DNA from: JARFUG01 sp050485365
GTDB lineage: Bacteria > Desulfobacterota > Desulfuromonadia > Desulfuromonadales > JACZKF01
Reading direction: 5' to 3'
Length of the DNA: 26,185 nucleotides
Assembly (NCBI GenBank): GCA_050485365.1
Contig: JBJHBH010000050.1
Span: 1 to 26,185 of the forward strand
The translations under genes and the position numbers were made by a program. Below are positions 8,077-17,952 of the stretch, one piece after another; within the stretch, counting starts at the first letter, position 1, and each line of letters starts with the position of its first letter. The notes beneath the pieces are model-generated. The model was not told where the DNA came from. It worked only from the letters and a program-made list of their open reading frames with translations, and searched no databases.

Positions 8077-8588
8077 GCGCTCTCCCCTCCGGCCGACTTG
8101 GTGGGCGGATTCTCCTCGTCGCCCTCCTGCCGGGTGATCGCCGCCCGGTCCTTGAGCGTCTTTTCGTTCTTGAGAAGGGGCTTGAGGTCGGCCATGTCCT
8201 CGGCGAGCAGAAGCGGCTCGAGATTGGGATGGCCGCGGAAAACGACGCCGAAGAAGTCTTTCGCCTCGCGTTCGTGCCAGTCGGCCCCCTGGAAGATGTC
8301 GGAGATGGTCGGCAGGGAGTTGTCCTGCTCGACGTCGACCCGCGCCACGATCCGGCATGGAAAGGAGTGGTTGGCGAACTGGTAGGTCATTTCGATGGCG
8401 GGGCGCACGTGCAGCCCGGAGATGAAGTTGAGATAGAAGCCGCCCGAGAGCATCAGTTCGGCGAAGGGGCGCAGCCGCGACGGTTCGAGCAGCACCTCCA
8501 GGTGGTAGCCGCGCTGCTTGTAGTCGACCTCTCGCACCGTTGCCGGCAACGTCTTGAGGGCCGCGATGACGGAATCACGAGACTCCAT
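8073..8588 (-). CDS. nuoC: NADH-quinone oxidoreductase subunit C (30 kDa subunit)
   Basis: A 171-residue soluble subunit of the quinone-reducing module. The 30 kDa signature is clear in IFQGADWHEREAKDFFGVVF (residues about 98-117), followed by the usual HPNLEPLLL. The C-terminal 35 residues are charged and low in complexity (LKNEKTLKDRAAITRQEGDEENPP) and look flexible. The ATG at 8588 lies four bases after the nuoB stop, and its GGAGT site is inside the end of nuoB. Length is typical of stand-alone NuoC proteins. It packs against NuoD and NuoI and has no cofactor. Confidence 0.94.
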   Translation of the reverse strand: MESRDSVIAALKTLPATVREVDYKQRGYHLEVLLEPSRLRPFAELMLSGGFYLNFISGLHVRPAIEMTYQFANHSFPCRIVARVDVEQDNSLPTISDIFQGADWHEREAKDFFGVVFRGHPNLEPLLLAEDMADLKPLLKNEKTLKDRAAITRQEGDEENPPTKSAGGESA

Positions 8589-8592
8589 GGGG

Positions 8593-9171
8593 TCAGACTC
8601 CTTCGGGCATCTTGTTCATGGGGGCGGGGAAGCGGGACCCCGCGATCTTCTCCTGCAGCTTGAAGATCGCCTCGAAGAGCGCCTCGGGGCGCGGAGGGCA
8701 CCCCGGGACGTAGACGTCCACGGGGATGAGCCGGTCGACCCCTTCGACCACGTTGTAATTCTCCTCCACCGCGAAGGGTCCGCCCGAGATGGCGCAGTTG
8801 CCCAGGGCGATGACGTAGCGCGGAGCAGCCATCTGCTCGTAGAGGGTGAGCACCGCCGGGGACATCTTCTTGTTCACCGTCCCCGCGACGATCATCAGAT
8901 CGCACTGGCGCGGCGAAGGGCGAAAGACCTCGGCGCCGAAGCGGGCCAGGTCGAAGCGGGCCATCCCGGCGCTCATCATCTCGATGGCGCAGCAGGCGAG
9001 GCCGAACGTCATCGGCCACAGAGAGTTGGCGCGGCAGAAGTTGATGAGCTTTTCCGCCAGGGCGAACTGGACGACATCGCCGAGCTCTTCCTGGGGCGGG
9101 CCGACCTCGCGCCGGCGCGCCTCTTCGGTATAGGAGTGAACCGTCAGGTGATTTTTTTTCTCTTCGGCCAC
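8593..9171 (-). CDS. nuoB: NADH-quinone oxidoreductase subunit B, N2 cluster subunit
   Basis: A 192-residue iron-sulfur subunit carrying the terminal cluster N2 that reduces quinone. The four ligands are visible: the tandem pair in FGLACCAIEMM (Cys60-Cys61), Cys126 in ALGNCAISGG, and Cys158 in VPGCPPRPEALFEAI. I chose the GTG at 9171, preceded by AGGAG seven bases upstream; the longer reading from 9567 merely runs antisense-like through nuoA in another frame. The chosen start overlaps the end of nuoA by 28 bases, suggesting coupling. The first 35 residues (EEKKNHLTVHSYTEEARRRE) are polar and longer than in many NuoB proteins. Confidence 0.95.
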   Translation of the reverse strand: MAEEKKNHLTVHSYTEEARRREVGPPQEELGDVVQFALAEKLINFCRANSLWPMTFGLACCAIEMMSAGMARFDLARFGAEVFRPSPRQCDLMIVAGTVNKKMSPAVLTLYEQMAAPRYVIALGNCAISGGPFAVEENYNVVEGVDRLIPVDVYVPGCPPRPEALFEAIFKLQEKIAGSRFPAPMNKMPEGV

Positions 9172-9536
9172 GTAAAGACTCCTTTGGCCCAGGGATAGAC
9201 AACGGTTAGGGACAGGATGAAGACGAATATGAACAGGACGATGAGACCATGCGCTGCGGAAACATCGCGAAAGGCCGTTGCGACGGGGTAGAGAAAGAGG
9301 ATGTCGACGGCGAAGGCGACGAAGATGAGTGCGTAGAGATAGTAGGCGAGATGGAAACGGATCTCCCACGCCGGTTCGAAGACGTCCATCCCGCACTCGT
9401 ACGGATCGAGTGTGCGCTTGAGCACCGAGCGGGGGTTCACCAGGTTCGACAGCACGAAAGGCCCCAGCGCGGTGCAGATTCCGACGGTGAGAAAGATGAA
9501 GACGTAGATGTAGTCGAGCAGCTGGGTTTCGGTCAT
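9144..9536 (-). CDS. nuoA: NADH-quinone oxidoreductase subunit A
   Basis: The first gene of the nuo operon encodes a 130-residue membrane subunit with three helices (about 8-30, 63-86, 97-115). The conserved loop YECGMDVFEPA (residues 46-56), whose cysteine lies near the quinone site and becomes exposed in the deactive enzyme, and FAVDILFLYP (75-84) identify it. The ATG at 9536 is preceded by GGAGGTGG about eight bases upstream. An in-frame ATG nine codons earlier (9563) lacks a site in front and is itself within that Shine-Dalgarno-rich stretch, so it is not preferred. A candidate promoter and leader hairpin lie upstream. Confidence 0.94.
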   Translation of the reverse strand: MTETQLLDYIYVFIFLTVGICTALGPFVLSNLVNPRSVLKRTLDPYECGMDVFEPAWEIRFHLAYYLYALIFVAFAVDILFLYPVATAFRDVSAAHGLIVLFIFVFILSLTVVYPWAKGVFTWPKRKKIT

Positions 9537-9605
9537 CGTCGCGTCCACCTCCGTTCCTCCCATCCATGAACGCAGTCGAAATGAGGGCAGGTTGAAGGAT
9601 GTTTA

Positions 9606-9670
9606 GTGAGAATAAAAAAATTCGAGACGATCTGCAAACAAACAGTGTTCTTGGCGGATTTCGTCTCGAA
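9606..9670 (-). terminator. Stem-loop followed by T7 in the nuo leader: candidate attenuator or small-RNA terminator
   Basis: On the minus strand TTCGAGACGA and TCGTCTCGAA (plus coordinates 9661-9670 and 9621-9630) form a perfect 10-bp stem around 30 bases, which can extend through TCCGC/GCAGA with one mismatch. The stem is followed at once by TTTTTTTATTC, the form of an intrinsic terminator in the direction of nuo transcription. It lies between the proposed promoter and nuoA, about 70 bases upstream of the start codon. No T-run follows on the plus strand. The long loop makes it weaker than a standard terminator. Confidence 0.5.
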
Positions 9671-9684
9671 ACAGTGCGGCTACT

Positions 9685-9713
9685 CTTTTACCGTAACTAT
9701 AATTGACTGTCAA
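9685..9713 (-). promoter_or_regulatory. Candidate sigma70 promoter of the nuo operon with overlapping palindrome
   Basis: On the minus strand TTGACA (plus 9708-9713) and TAAAAG (plus 9685-9690) are separated by 17 bases: a perfect -35 and a 4/6 -10. Transcription would begin near 9678, giving a leader of about 140 bases. The -35 lies inside the odd palindrome ATTGACTGTCAAT (9702-9714), a possible operator. The prediction is by eye only. Confidence 0.5.
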
Positions 9714-9867
9714 TCAATAATTGGACATGTGGAAAATAAGGTTAATGGTCAGACCAGTTTTATCCTTATGGTCCATTTGACACGCAGCAGAAACCATGCC
9801 AGTGGAAAACGGCGTCAAAAGGACCCTGTGCCACCATGTCTGCCTCAAATTTCGGCATTGCCGTAAA

Positions 9868-9879
9868 CTTGTGCACAAG
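9868..9879. promoter_or_regulatory. 12-bp perfect palindrome upstream of the glnB sigma54 promoter
   Basis: CTTGTGCACAAG lies about 120 bases upstream of the -24 element, the distance at which enhancer-binding proteins for sigma54 usually bind. It does not match the enterobacterial NtrC site well. A regulatory role is a guess from position and symmetry. Confidence 0.3.
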
Positions 9880-9996
9880 AAAGCGCCTAAGGCATTTCGA
9901 CGAATGGAGGGCTCAGCCGCTCAAGCGAGTTGGGGCAAGAAATTATATATTGAAAAAACGAGCATTTAGATGTGTGGCTAAAATAATTCCAGGGAT

Positions 9997-10012
9997 CGGC
10001 AAGCTATTTGCT
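9997..10012 (+). promoter_or_regulatory. Sigma54 (-24/-12) promoter of glnB-glnA
   Basis: CGGCAAGCTATTTGCT matches the sigma54 consensus TGGCACG-N4-TTGCW at 10 of 12 defined positions, including the invariant GG and GC with exactly ten bases between. Transcription would start near 10023, leaving a leader of about 87 bases before glnB. Sigma54 control of PII and glutamine synthetase genes is established in many Proteobacteria, so position and gene content agree. Confidence 0.72.
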
Positions 10013-10109
10013 CATACCCGAAGGCAGATCCGACGGGCCCTGGCTCGCAAGACGAACCGCAGACATTCCTGAACGCAACAGCAGATGATTTTCGATCCGG
10101 GAGGTACGA

Positions 10110-10448
10110 ATGAGGAAGGTTGAGGCGATCATCAAGCCCTTCAAGCTGGATGAGGTCAAAGAAGCCCTGAACGAGATCGGAATCCAGGGCATCACCGTCA
10201 GTGAGGTGAAAGGATTCGGGCGCCAGAAAGGTCACACCGAGCTGTACCGTGGCGCCGAGTACGTGGTCGACTTCATCCCCAAGATCAAAATGGAGATCAT
10301 CGTCAGCGACGAGTTGGTCGCCAAGGTGGTCGATACCATCGCCGAAGCGGCACGCACCGGACGCATCGGCGACGGCAAGATATTCGTCACCCCCGTCGAC
10401 GAGGTGGTCCGCATTCGCACGGGCGAGCGGGGCGACGACGCGCTCTGA
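10110..10448 (+). CDS. glnB: Nitrogen regulatory protein PII
   Basis: A 112-residue cytoplasmic trimeric signal protein that senses 2-oxoglutarate and ATP/ADP and relays nitrogen status to partners such as glutamine synthetase adenylyltransferase. The sequence is colinear with GlnB/GlnK: MRKVEAIIKPFKLDEVKEAL, then the T-loop GFGRQKGHTELYRGAEY with the uridylylation tyrosine at residue 51, and the B-loop/C-terminal signature TGRIGDGKIFV...VVRIRTGERG. The ATG at 10110 follows GGGAGGT. It lies 81 bases upstream of glnA in the same direction, behind the sigma54 promoter, so both are probably made under nitrogen limitation. With no amtB neighbour and a glnA neighbour, the glnB name is preferred to glnK; sequence alone does not separate them. 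Confidence 0.95.
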   Translation: MRKVEAIIKPFKLDEVKEALNEIGIQGITVSEVKGFGRQKGHTELYRGAEYVVDFIPKIKMEIIVSDELVAKVVDTIAEAARTGRIGDGKIFVTPVDEVVRIRTGERGDDAL

Positions 10449-10529
10449 CGCCGAGAATTCGTAAAAGCTTTCAGACACCACATTGTGTACCAGCAGATTG
10501 TCGGGAATTAATCACAAGGAGATGCAGAG

Positions 10530-11939
<1,410 letters not shown>

Positions 11940-11950
11940 TACAAAGACAT

Positions 11951-11996
11951 TCCAACGCAAAAAGCCCCCGAGAGATCGGGGGCTTTTTGCGTTGGA
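11951..11996. terminator. Strong bidirectional intrinsic terminator between glnA and thrC
   Basis: A perfect 21-bp inverted repeat (arms 11951-11971 and 11976-11996) encloses the four-base loop GAGA. The stem contains five G-C pairs at the top and a CTTTTTG/CAAAAAG block, so each strand presents a T-run. It starts 12 bases after the glnA stop. Confidence 0.93.
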
Positions 11997-12072
11997 TGTA
12001 GGGTCGCAATTCATTGCGCCCTTGTTCGGATCAGCGTTGTTCGGCCGGGGCGCGATGAATCGAGCCCCTACA
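11997..12072. repeat. Palindromic repeat element (REP/MITE-like) overlapping the thrC stop codon
   Basis: Left arm 11997-12021 begins TGTAGGGTCGCAATTCATTG; right arm 12047-12072 read in reverse begins TGTAGGGGCTCGATTCATCG. The arms are near-identical inverted repeats around 25 bases. Termini of the form TGTAGGGGC...GCCCCTACA with a central ATTCAT resemble dispersed palindromic repeats seen in many bacterial genomes. The right end contains the thrC stop (12068-12070). Copy number elsewhere is unknown to me. Confidence 0.6.
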
Positions 12073-13456
12073 CGGCGTGTTTGGCGACGTAGTCCTTGAT
12101 CTTCTGCGTGTCGGCTTCGATGATTTCGCAGCGTCGCTCCCGGCTTTCAATCCCTTCCAGGGAGGGGGGAAGCTCGGGATCGCGCCCTGTGGCCTGACGT
12201 ACGGGATCGGGGAACTTGGCCGGATGCGCCGTGGCGAGGCAGACCACCGGCGCATCGCCGCCGGCGAGGTCCCGGCCCGCCTTGACCCCCACGGCGGTGT
12301 GCGGATCGAGGATGTAGCCGGTCGCCGCGTAAAAGTCGCCGATGGTGGCGAGAGTCTGCTCGCGGTCGACCGAGAGGGCGAGAAAGTCCGCCGCCACCCT
12401 CTGTCGTTCGGTGTCGTTGAAGTCGAGACGTCCGCTGCGGGCGAAGTGCGTCATCGCCTCGCAGACCCTGTCGGGATTCTGGTCGAAGAGATAGAAGAGG
12501 TAGCGCTCGAAGTTGCTGGCCACCTGGATGTCCATTGAAGGAGAGAGGGTCTCGGCGACCGAGCCGATCGAATAATCGCCGTCGCGCACGAAGCGCGCGA
12601 GGATGTTGTTTTCGTTGGTGGCCAGGATCAGTTTGCGGATCGGCAGACCCATGCGCTTTGCCACGTACCCGGCGAAGATGTCGCCGAAGTTGCCGGTCGG
12701 AACCGAGGCGTAGAAGTCGCGACACCCCGTGGCGCGCCGCACCCGTCCGTAGGCGTAGAAGTAATAGACGATCTGCGCCAGGACCCGCGCCCAGTTGATC
12801 GAATTCACCGCCCCGAGAGAGTGGGCCGATTTGAACTCGAGATCGCCGAAGACCTCCTTCACGATCCTCTGCCCGTCGTCGAAGGTGCCGCGGATGGCGA
12901 GATTGAAGACGTTGGGATCGGTGACGGTCGTCATCTGCAGCTCTTGAATCGCAGAGACCCTTTGGTGCGGGTGCAGGATGAAGATGTTGATGTTCTCCTT
13001 GCCGCGCACCCCGTAGATGGCCGCGCTTCCGGTGTCGCCGGAGGTCGCGCCGAGGATGTTCATCTTCTGGTTGCGCTCCTTGAGCAGGTACTCGAAGAGG
13101 TTGCCCAGAAGCTGCAGCGCCACGTCCTTGAAGGCGAGGGTGGGGCCGTGGAAGAGCTCGAGGATATAGACGCCGTCGCGGTGCACCACGGGGGTGACTT
13201 CAGGGTGGGTGAAGGCGGCGTAGGAGCGGTCGACCAGATCCTTGAGATCGGCCGAAGGGATGTCCTCGGCGAAAAGTGAGACGATCTGAAAGGCCAGCTC
13301 GGGGTAGTCGAGATGTGCGAGAACTTCGATGTCTCCGGGGGTGAGGGCCGGGATCGACTCGGGGAGGAGGAGGCCGCCGTCGTCGGCCAGCCCCATCATC
13401 ACGGCGTCCTTGAAGGAGAGGCCGTGCACTTTTCCGCGTGTGCTGAAATACTTCAT
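12068..13456 (-). CDS. thrC: Threonine synthase
   Basis: A 462-residue PLP enzyme converting O-phosphohomoserine to threonine, the last step of threonine synthesis. The PLP lysine lies in HGPTLAFKDVALQLLGN (Lys110). The phosphate-binding region reads ILGATSGDTGSAAIYG, and SVPTGNFGDIFAGYVAKRMGLP is typical of the family. An N-terminal MKYFSTRGKVHGLSFKDAVMMGLADDGGLLLPE segment is standard for this long form (about 460-500 residues). The ATG at 13456 has only a weak AGG site. The stop lies inside a palindromic repeat, so the last residues could have been altered by its insertion. It converges with glnA. Confidence 0.96.
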   Translation of the reverse strand: MKYFSTRGKVHGLSFKDAVMMGLADDGGLLLPESIPALTPGDIEVLAHLDYPELAFQIVSLFAEDIPSADLKDLVDRSYAAFTHPEVTPVVHRDGVYILELFHGPTLAFKDVALQLLGNLFEYLLKERNQKMNILGATSGDTGSAAIYGVRGKENINIFILHPHQRVSAIQELQMTTVTDPNVFNLAIRGTFDDGQRIVKEVFGDLEFKSAHSLGAVNSINWARVLAQIVYYFYAYGRVRRATGCRDFYASVPTGNFGDIFAGYVAKRMGLPIRKLILATNENNILARFVRDGDYSIGSVAETLSPSMDIQVASNFERYLFYLFDQNPDRVCEAMTHFARSGRLDFNDTERQRVAADFLALSVDREQTLATIGDFYAATGYILDPHTAVGVKAGRDLAGGDAPVVCLATAHPAKFPDPVRQATGRDPELPPSLEGIESRERRCEIIEADTQKIKDYVAKHAV

Positions 13457-13562
13457 AAAAACCTCGAAGTCGGATGGACAGGGCAGGGGGGAGTGCCCGG
13501 ATGTGGCGCGAAGTTTAACAGGATCGAGATGGGATGGGAAGGAGGAAAAGGGGGATTAAACG

Positions 13563-13595
13563 AAAGGGGAGCGCCCTGGGACGCTCCCCTTTTTT
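13563..13595. terminator. Intrinsic terminator between maeB and thrC
   Basis: AAAGGGGAGCG (13563-13573) and CGCTCCCCTTT (13582-13592) form an 11-bp stem with an eight-base loop. A T7 run follows on the plus strand. On the minus strand, the direction of maeB and thrC, the stem is followed by TTTCGTTTAAT, a weaker tract. It begins 20 bases after the maeB stop and so probably ends maeB transcription. Confidence 0.75.
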
Positions 13596-13614
13596 CGACT
13601 TTTCGGTTAAGACA

Positions 13615-15879
<2,265 letters not shown>

Positions 15880-16033
15880 GATCCTTAGCCTCCCTTTCTG
15901 GAAATTTACTGTGAATAAAAATCCAACCTGTTCGGATGAGCCTCCCGTTCTGCTGCCGGGCGGCAAGTGCCCTGTAGTTTGTGGCGGATGTCCGTGTGCG
16001 AAGGGGGGAACCTGATTTTTAGCTAAAATAAAT

Positions 16034-16066
16034 GCAACAATACTTGTTGCTCTCAGCGCGTGTCAA
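16034..16066 (-). promoter_or_regulatory. maeB promoter with overlapping dyad operator
   Basis: On the minus strand TTGACA (plus 16061-16066, perfect -35) and TATTGT (plus 16037-16042, 4/6 -10) are 18 bases apart; transcription would start near 16030. GCAACAATACTTGTTGC (16034-16050) is a perfect 7-bp inverted repeat with a three-base centre covering the -10 and half the spacer, the usual place for a repressor. The regulator is not identified. Confidence 0.55.
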
Positions 16067-16303
16067 GCAAATTAGTACCGTCGAATAAAGACTTTTTTCG
16101 CCCCCTTCACAGGCGGTCTTCATGCTCGTATCGGCCGAAATTAAAGGCTGGAGCAACGGTGGTGCCAAAAGTTGTCAGTCTGCTGTAACGTTAAGGAAAC
16201 CCGATGGTTGCCGCCTGTCAACAGAAAGGGCGATTAAAATTCAGAGGTGGCCGATTTTGGCCGTTATGGAGAAAAGCCGCCTTTCTGCGCAACGGGATTG
16301 GGA

Positions 16304-16332
16304 TTGACACCTCAACGCCCGGACGGTAAAAA
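16304..16332 (+). promoter_or_regulatory. Candidate sigma70 promoter of the HIT-lapA-exbBD-ROK-pfkA operon
   Basis: TTGACA (16304-16309) and TAAAAA (16327-16332) are separated by exactly 17 bases, giving a perfect -35 and a 4/6 -10. The start would be near 16339, about 130 bases before the first gene. Confidence 0.5.
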
Positions 16333-16471
16333 TGAGACTTTGCGCTGAGAAGGGGCGTCGTGCTTCATCGCTTCGGCGATCGTCGCCGCACTCGCCGCGA
16401 CCCGGTTTTCGGATGAAGGTCGGCCTCGGTTCCATCCGCAGGCGAACTGTTCATCGAAGGAGGTGGATTCT

Positions 16472-16963
16472 ATGGAGCGGCTCTGGGCCCCCTGGAGAAT
16501 GAGATACATCCGCGGCGAGGACAAGGAAGACGGCTGTGTCTTTTGCCTGCCGACCCACGACGAAGAAGACGAGCGCAGGCTCGTTCTTTTGCGAGGGGAC
16601 CACTCCTTCGTCATCATGAACCGTTTTCCCTACAACAACGGGCATCTGATGGTCGCTCCGTACCGTCACACCTGCGACTTCGGCTCCCTGAGTGACGACG
16701 AGGCGCTGGAGATGCACAGGCTCCTCGCCCTGAGCCGGCAGATCCTGCAGGACCTCATGTGTCCGCACGGGTTCAATATCGGCGTGAATCTCGGTGTCGC
16801 CGCAGGCGCCGGAATCGCCGATCACCTCCACATGCACATCGTGCCGCGCTGGAGCGGCGACACCAATTTCATGCCGGTCTTCTCCGATGTGCGCGTCGTT
16901 CCCCAGCACCTGGAGGAGACGTGGAGAGACCTGAGCAAACGCTTTGCGGGGAGGCGACCGTGA
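16472..16963 (+). CDS. HIT family protein (histidine triad nucleotide hydrolase/transferase)
   Basis: A 163-residue cytoplasmic protein of the histidine triad superfamily, which cleaves or transfers nucleotidyl groups (for example on diadenosine polyphosphates). The active-site triad is HLHMH at His118, His120 and His122, followed by IVPRW. An N-terminal CVFC pair (Cys22, Cys25) suggests the zinc-binding form of HIT proteins. RFPYNNGHLMVAPYRH and GFNIGVNLG are typical substrate-pocket stretches. I chose the ATG at 16472 because AGGAGG sits eight bases upstream; an in-frame GTG at 16463 overlaps that site. It heads the operon and overlaps the next gene by four bases (GTGA). The exact substrate is unknown. 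Confidence 0.92.
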   Translation: MERLWAPWRMRYIRGEDKEDGCVFCLPTHDEEDERRLVLLRGDHSFVIMNRFPYNNGHLMVAPYRHTCDFGSLSDDEALEMHRLLALSRQILQDLMCPHGFNIGVNLGVAAGAGIADHLHMHIVPRWSGDTNFMPVFSDVRVVPQHLEETWRDLSKRFAGRRP

Positions 16964-17280
16964 AGACCGCCAAGATCACGGCGGCTCTCTTCGTCCTGGT
17001 GGTTCTCTTCATCTTCAGCGCCTACAATTACCAGAGCGTCGAAATCGTCTTTCTCAGCTATCGCTCCCCCTCTGTCCCTCTGTTTCTGGTCGCCATCTCC
17101 ATGTTCGTGCTCGGAGCGATCTCGACGGGGCTCGCAGCAGCGCTGCACCTGTCGCGCCTCAAACGCACAAATTCGATCCTGCAAAGGGAAGTCGACGCGC
17201 TGCAAAGCGCGAACGCCTCCGGGGAGGCGCCGCTCGCGGCGCGGGACGTCCCGACCTCCGGAGCGCACAGCCCGAACTGA
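16960..17280 (+). CDS. LapA-domain (DUF1049) inner membrane protein
   Basis: A 106-residue protein resembling LapA/YciS, a small inner membrane protein that in E. coli helps LapB tune LPS synthesis. It has helix 1 at about 4-21, the characteristic NYQSVEIVFLSYRSPSVPLFL segment (23-43), helix 2 running to about residue 64, then a coiled-coil-like LKRTNSILQREVDALQ. The last 20 residues are low in complexity. The GTG at 16960 overlaps the HIT stop as GTGA with AGG upstream; the long opening from 16759 is out of frame with HIT and not real. There is no lapB/yciM next to it. The family call rests on pattern resemblance; the exact role is inferred. Confidence 0.75.
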   Translation: MKTAKITAALFVLVVLFIFSAYNYQSVEIVFLSYRSPSVPLFLVAISMFVLGAISTGLAAALHLSRLKRTNSILQREVDALQSANASGEAPLAARDVPTSGAHSPN

Positions 17281-17349
17281 CGCTCGGCCGCCCGGACCGG
17301 CCCCCCGATCGACGGCCGAATCCGCGTACCTGAAAGGAAAGATCACTTC

Positions 17350-17949
17350 ATGCTCAACTGGTTTCATGCAGGCGGGCCGCTCATGTATCCGATCCTGCTC
17401 TGCTCCGTCCTCGCCCTGGCCATTTTTCTCGAAAGATTCTGGACCTTTTACCGAGTGCGCAGCGGTACGGACGAGTTGACCCGCGAGGTCGACGCCCTCG
17501 TCGCCAAGGGGCGTATCGAGGAGGCGCTGGTCGTCTGCCAGAGATCCGGCTCCCCCCTTTCGCGCATCTATATCGCCGCTCTGCGCGCGCAGGGCAAGTC
17601 GCGCGACCGTCTGAAAGACGTTGTCGAAGAGGTCGGCCGGCGCGAAGCGGCGCCGCTGGAGAGATATCTCGGTCTGCTTGGGACCATCGCCAACATCTCA
17701 CCTCTGCTCGGGCTGCTCGGGACGGTCTACGGAATGATCGAGGCCTTCCGGGTGATCTCCGTGGTGGGGGTCGGAACGCCCGCCACCCTCGGTGGAGGAA
17801 TCTCCCAGGCGCTGATCACCACGGCGGCGGGGCTCTCGGTGGCGATCCCCACCATCTTGCTGCACCGCTATCTGAGCGGAAAGATGGACCGCATCGTTCT
17901 GGAGATGGAGGAGAGCTCGCTGCACCTCATCGACATGATCGGGGAGTAA
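17350..17949 (+). CDS. MotA/TolQ/ExbB proton channel family protein
   Basis: A 199-residue inner membrane protein of the ExbB/TolQ family, which uses the proton gradient to drive TonB or Tol machinery. It has helix 1 at about 11-28, a cytoplasmic domain with YIAALRAQGKSRDRLKDVVEE, then helices 2 and 3 at about 113-135 and 150-172. The signatures LGLLGTIANISPLLGLLGTVYGMIEAF and GISQALITTAAGLSVAIP are diagnostic of the family. The ATG at 17350 has AAGGA about eleven bases upstream and follows the LapA-like gene after 69 bases. The matching ExbD gene begins three bases after its stop. No TonB, TolA or TolB lies next to them, so ExbB versus TolQ cannot be decided here. Confidence 0.93.
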   Translation: MLNWFHAGGPLMYPILLCSVLALAIFLERFWTFYRVRSGTDELTREVDALVAKGRIEEALVVCQRSGSPLSRIYIAALRAQGKSRDRLKDVVEEVGRREAAPLERYLGLLGTIANISPLLGLLGTVYGMIEAFRVISVVGVGTPATLGGGISQALITTAAGLSVAIPTILLHRYLSGKMDRIVLEMEESSLHLIDMIGE

Positions 17950-17952
17950 TCG

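Larger units (their letters stand above)
9537..10109. other. Divergent intergenic region between nuoA and glnB
   Basis: A 573-base gene-free stretch, clearly more AT-rich than its surroundings. It serves both the leftward nuo operon and rightward glnBA. Left to right it holds the nuoA ribosome binding site; a 10-bp perfect inverted repeat with an adjacent A/T run; a candidate leftward sigma70 promoter overlapped by a 13-bp palindrome; a 12-bp palindrome at 9868-9879; and a sigma54 promoter at 9997-10012. Open frames in it (for example 9606-9866 plus) have no ribosome site and no recognisable protein, and I do not call them. Confidence 0.75.
15880..16471. other. Divergent intergenic region between maeB and the HIT gene
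   Basis: A 592-base stretch without a convincing gene. It holds a leader of about 150 bases for maeB, the maeB promoter with its dyad (16034-16066), the palindrome TTTTAGCTAAAA (16017-16028), and the promoter for the rightward operon at 16304-16332. Between 16081 and 16300 I see short palindromes (TAACGTTA) but nothing I can name. Open frames at 16122-16307 plus and 16241-16435 minus lack ribosome sites and recognisable products. Confidence 0.7.

Noticed and set aside
8593..9567. Longer 324-residue reading of nuoB
   Set aside because: The extra 132 residues are arginine-rich out-of-frame nuoA; the GTG at 9171 has a proper ribosome site and gives the normal NuoB length.
9606..9866. 86-codon plus-strand frame in the nuoA-glnB spacer
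   Set aside because: It has no ribosome site, covers the candidate nuo promoter and leader, and the product resembles nothing known.
9841..9960. Possible cyclic di-GMP (GEMM) riboswitch
   Set aside because: GEMM riboswitches are common in this group, but the conserved core sequence and paired stems are not present in this or the other long spacer.
10023..10109. Possible ANTAR-type antitermination hairpins or a riboswitch in the glnB leader
   Set aside because: Such control is known for some nitrogen genes in Geobacter, so I looked for paired hexaloop hairpins and a T-run. I found only a short GGGCCC palindrome.
16122..16307. 61-codon plus-strand frame in the maeB-HIT spacer
   Set aside because: It lacks a ribosome site and ends inside the candidate promoter of the next operon; no recognisable product.
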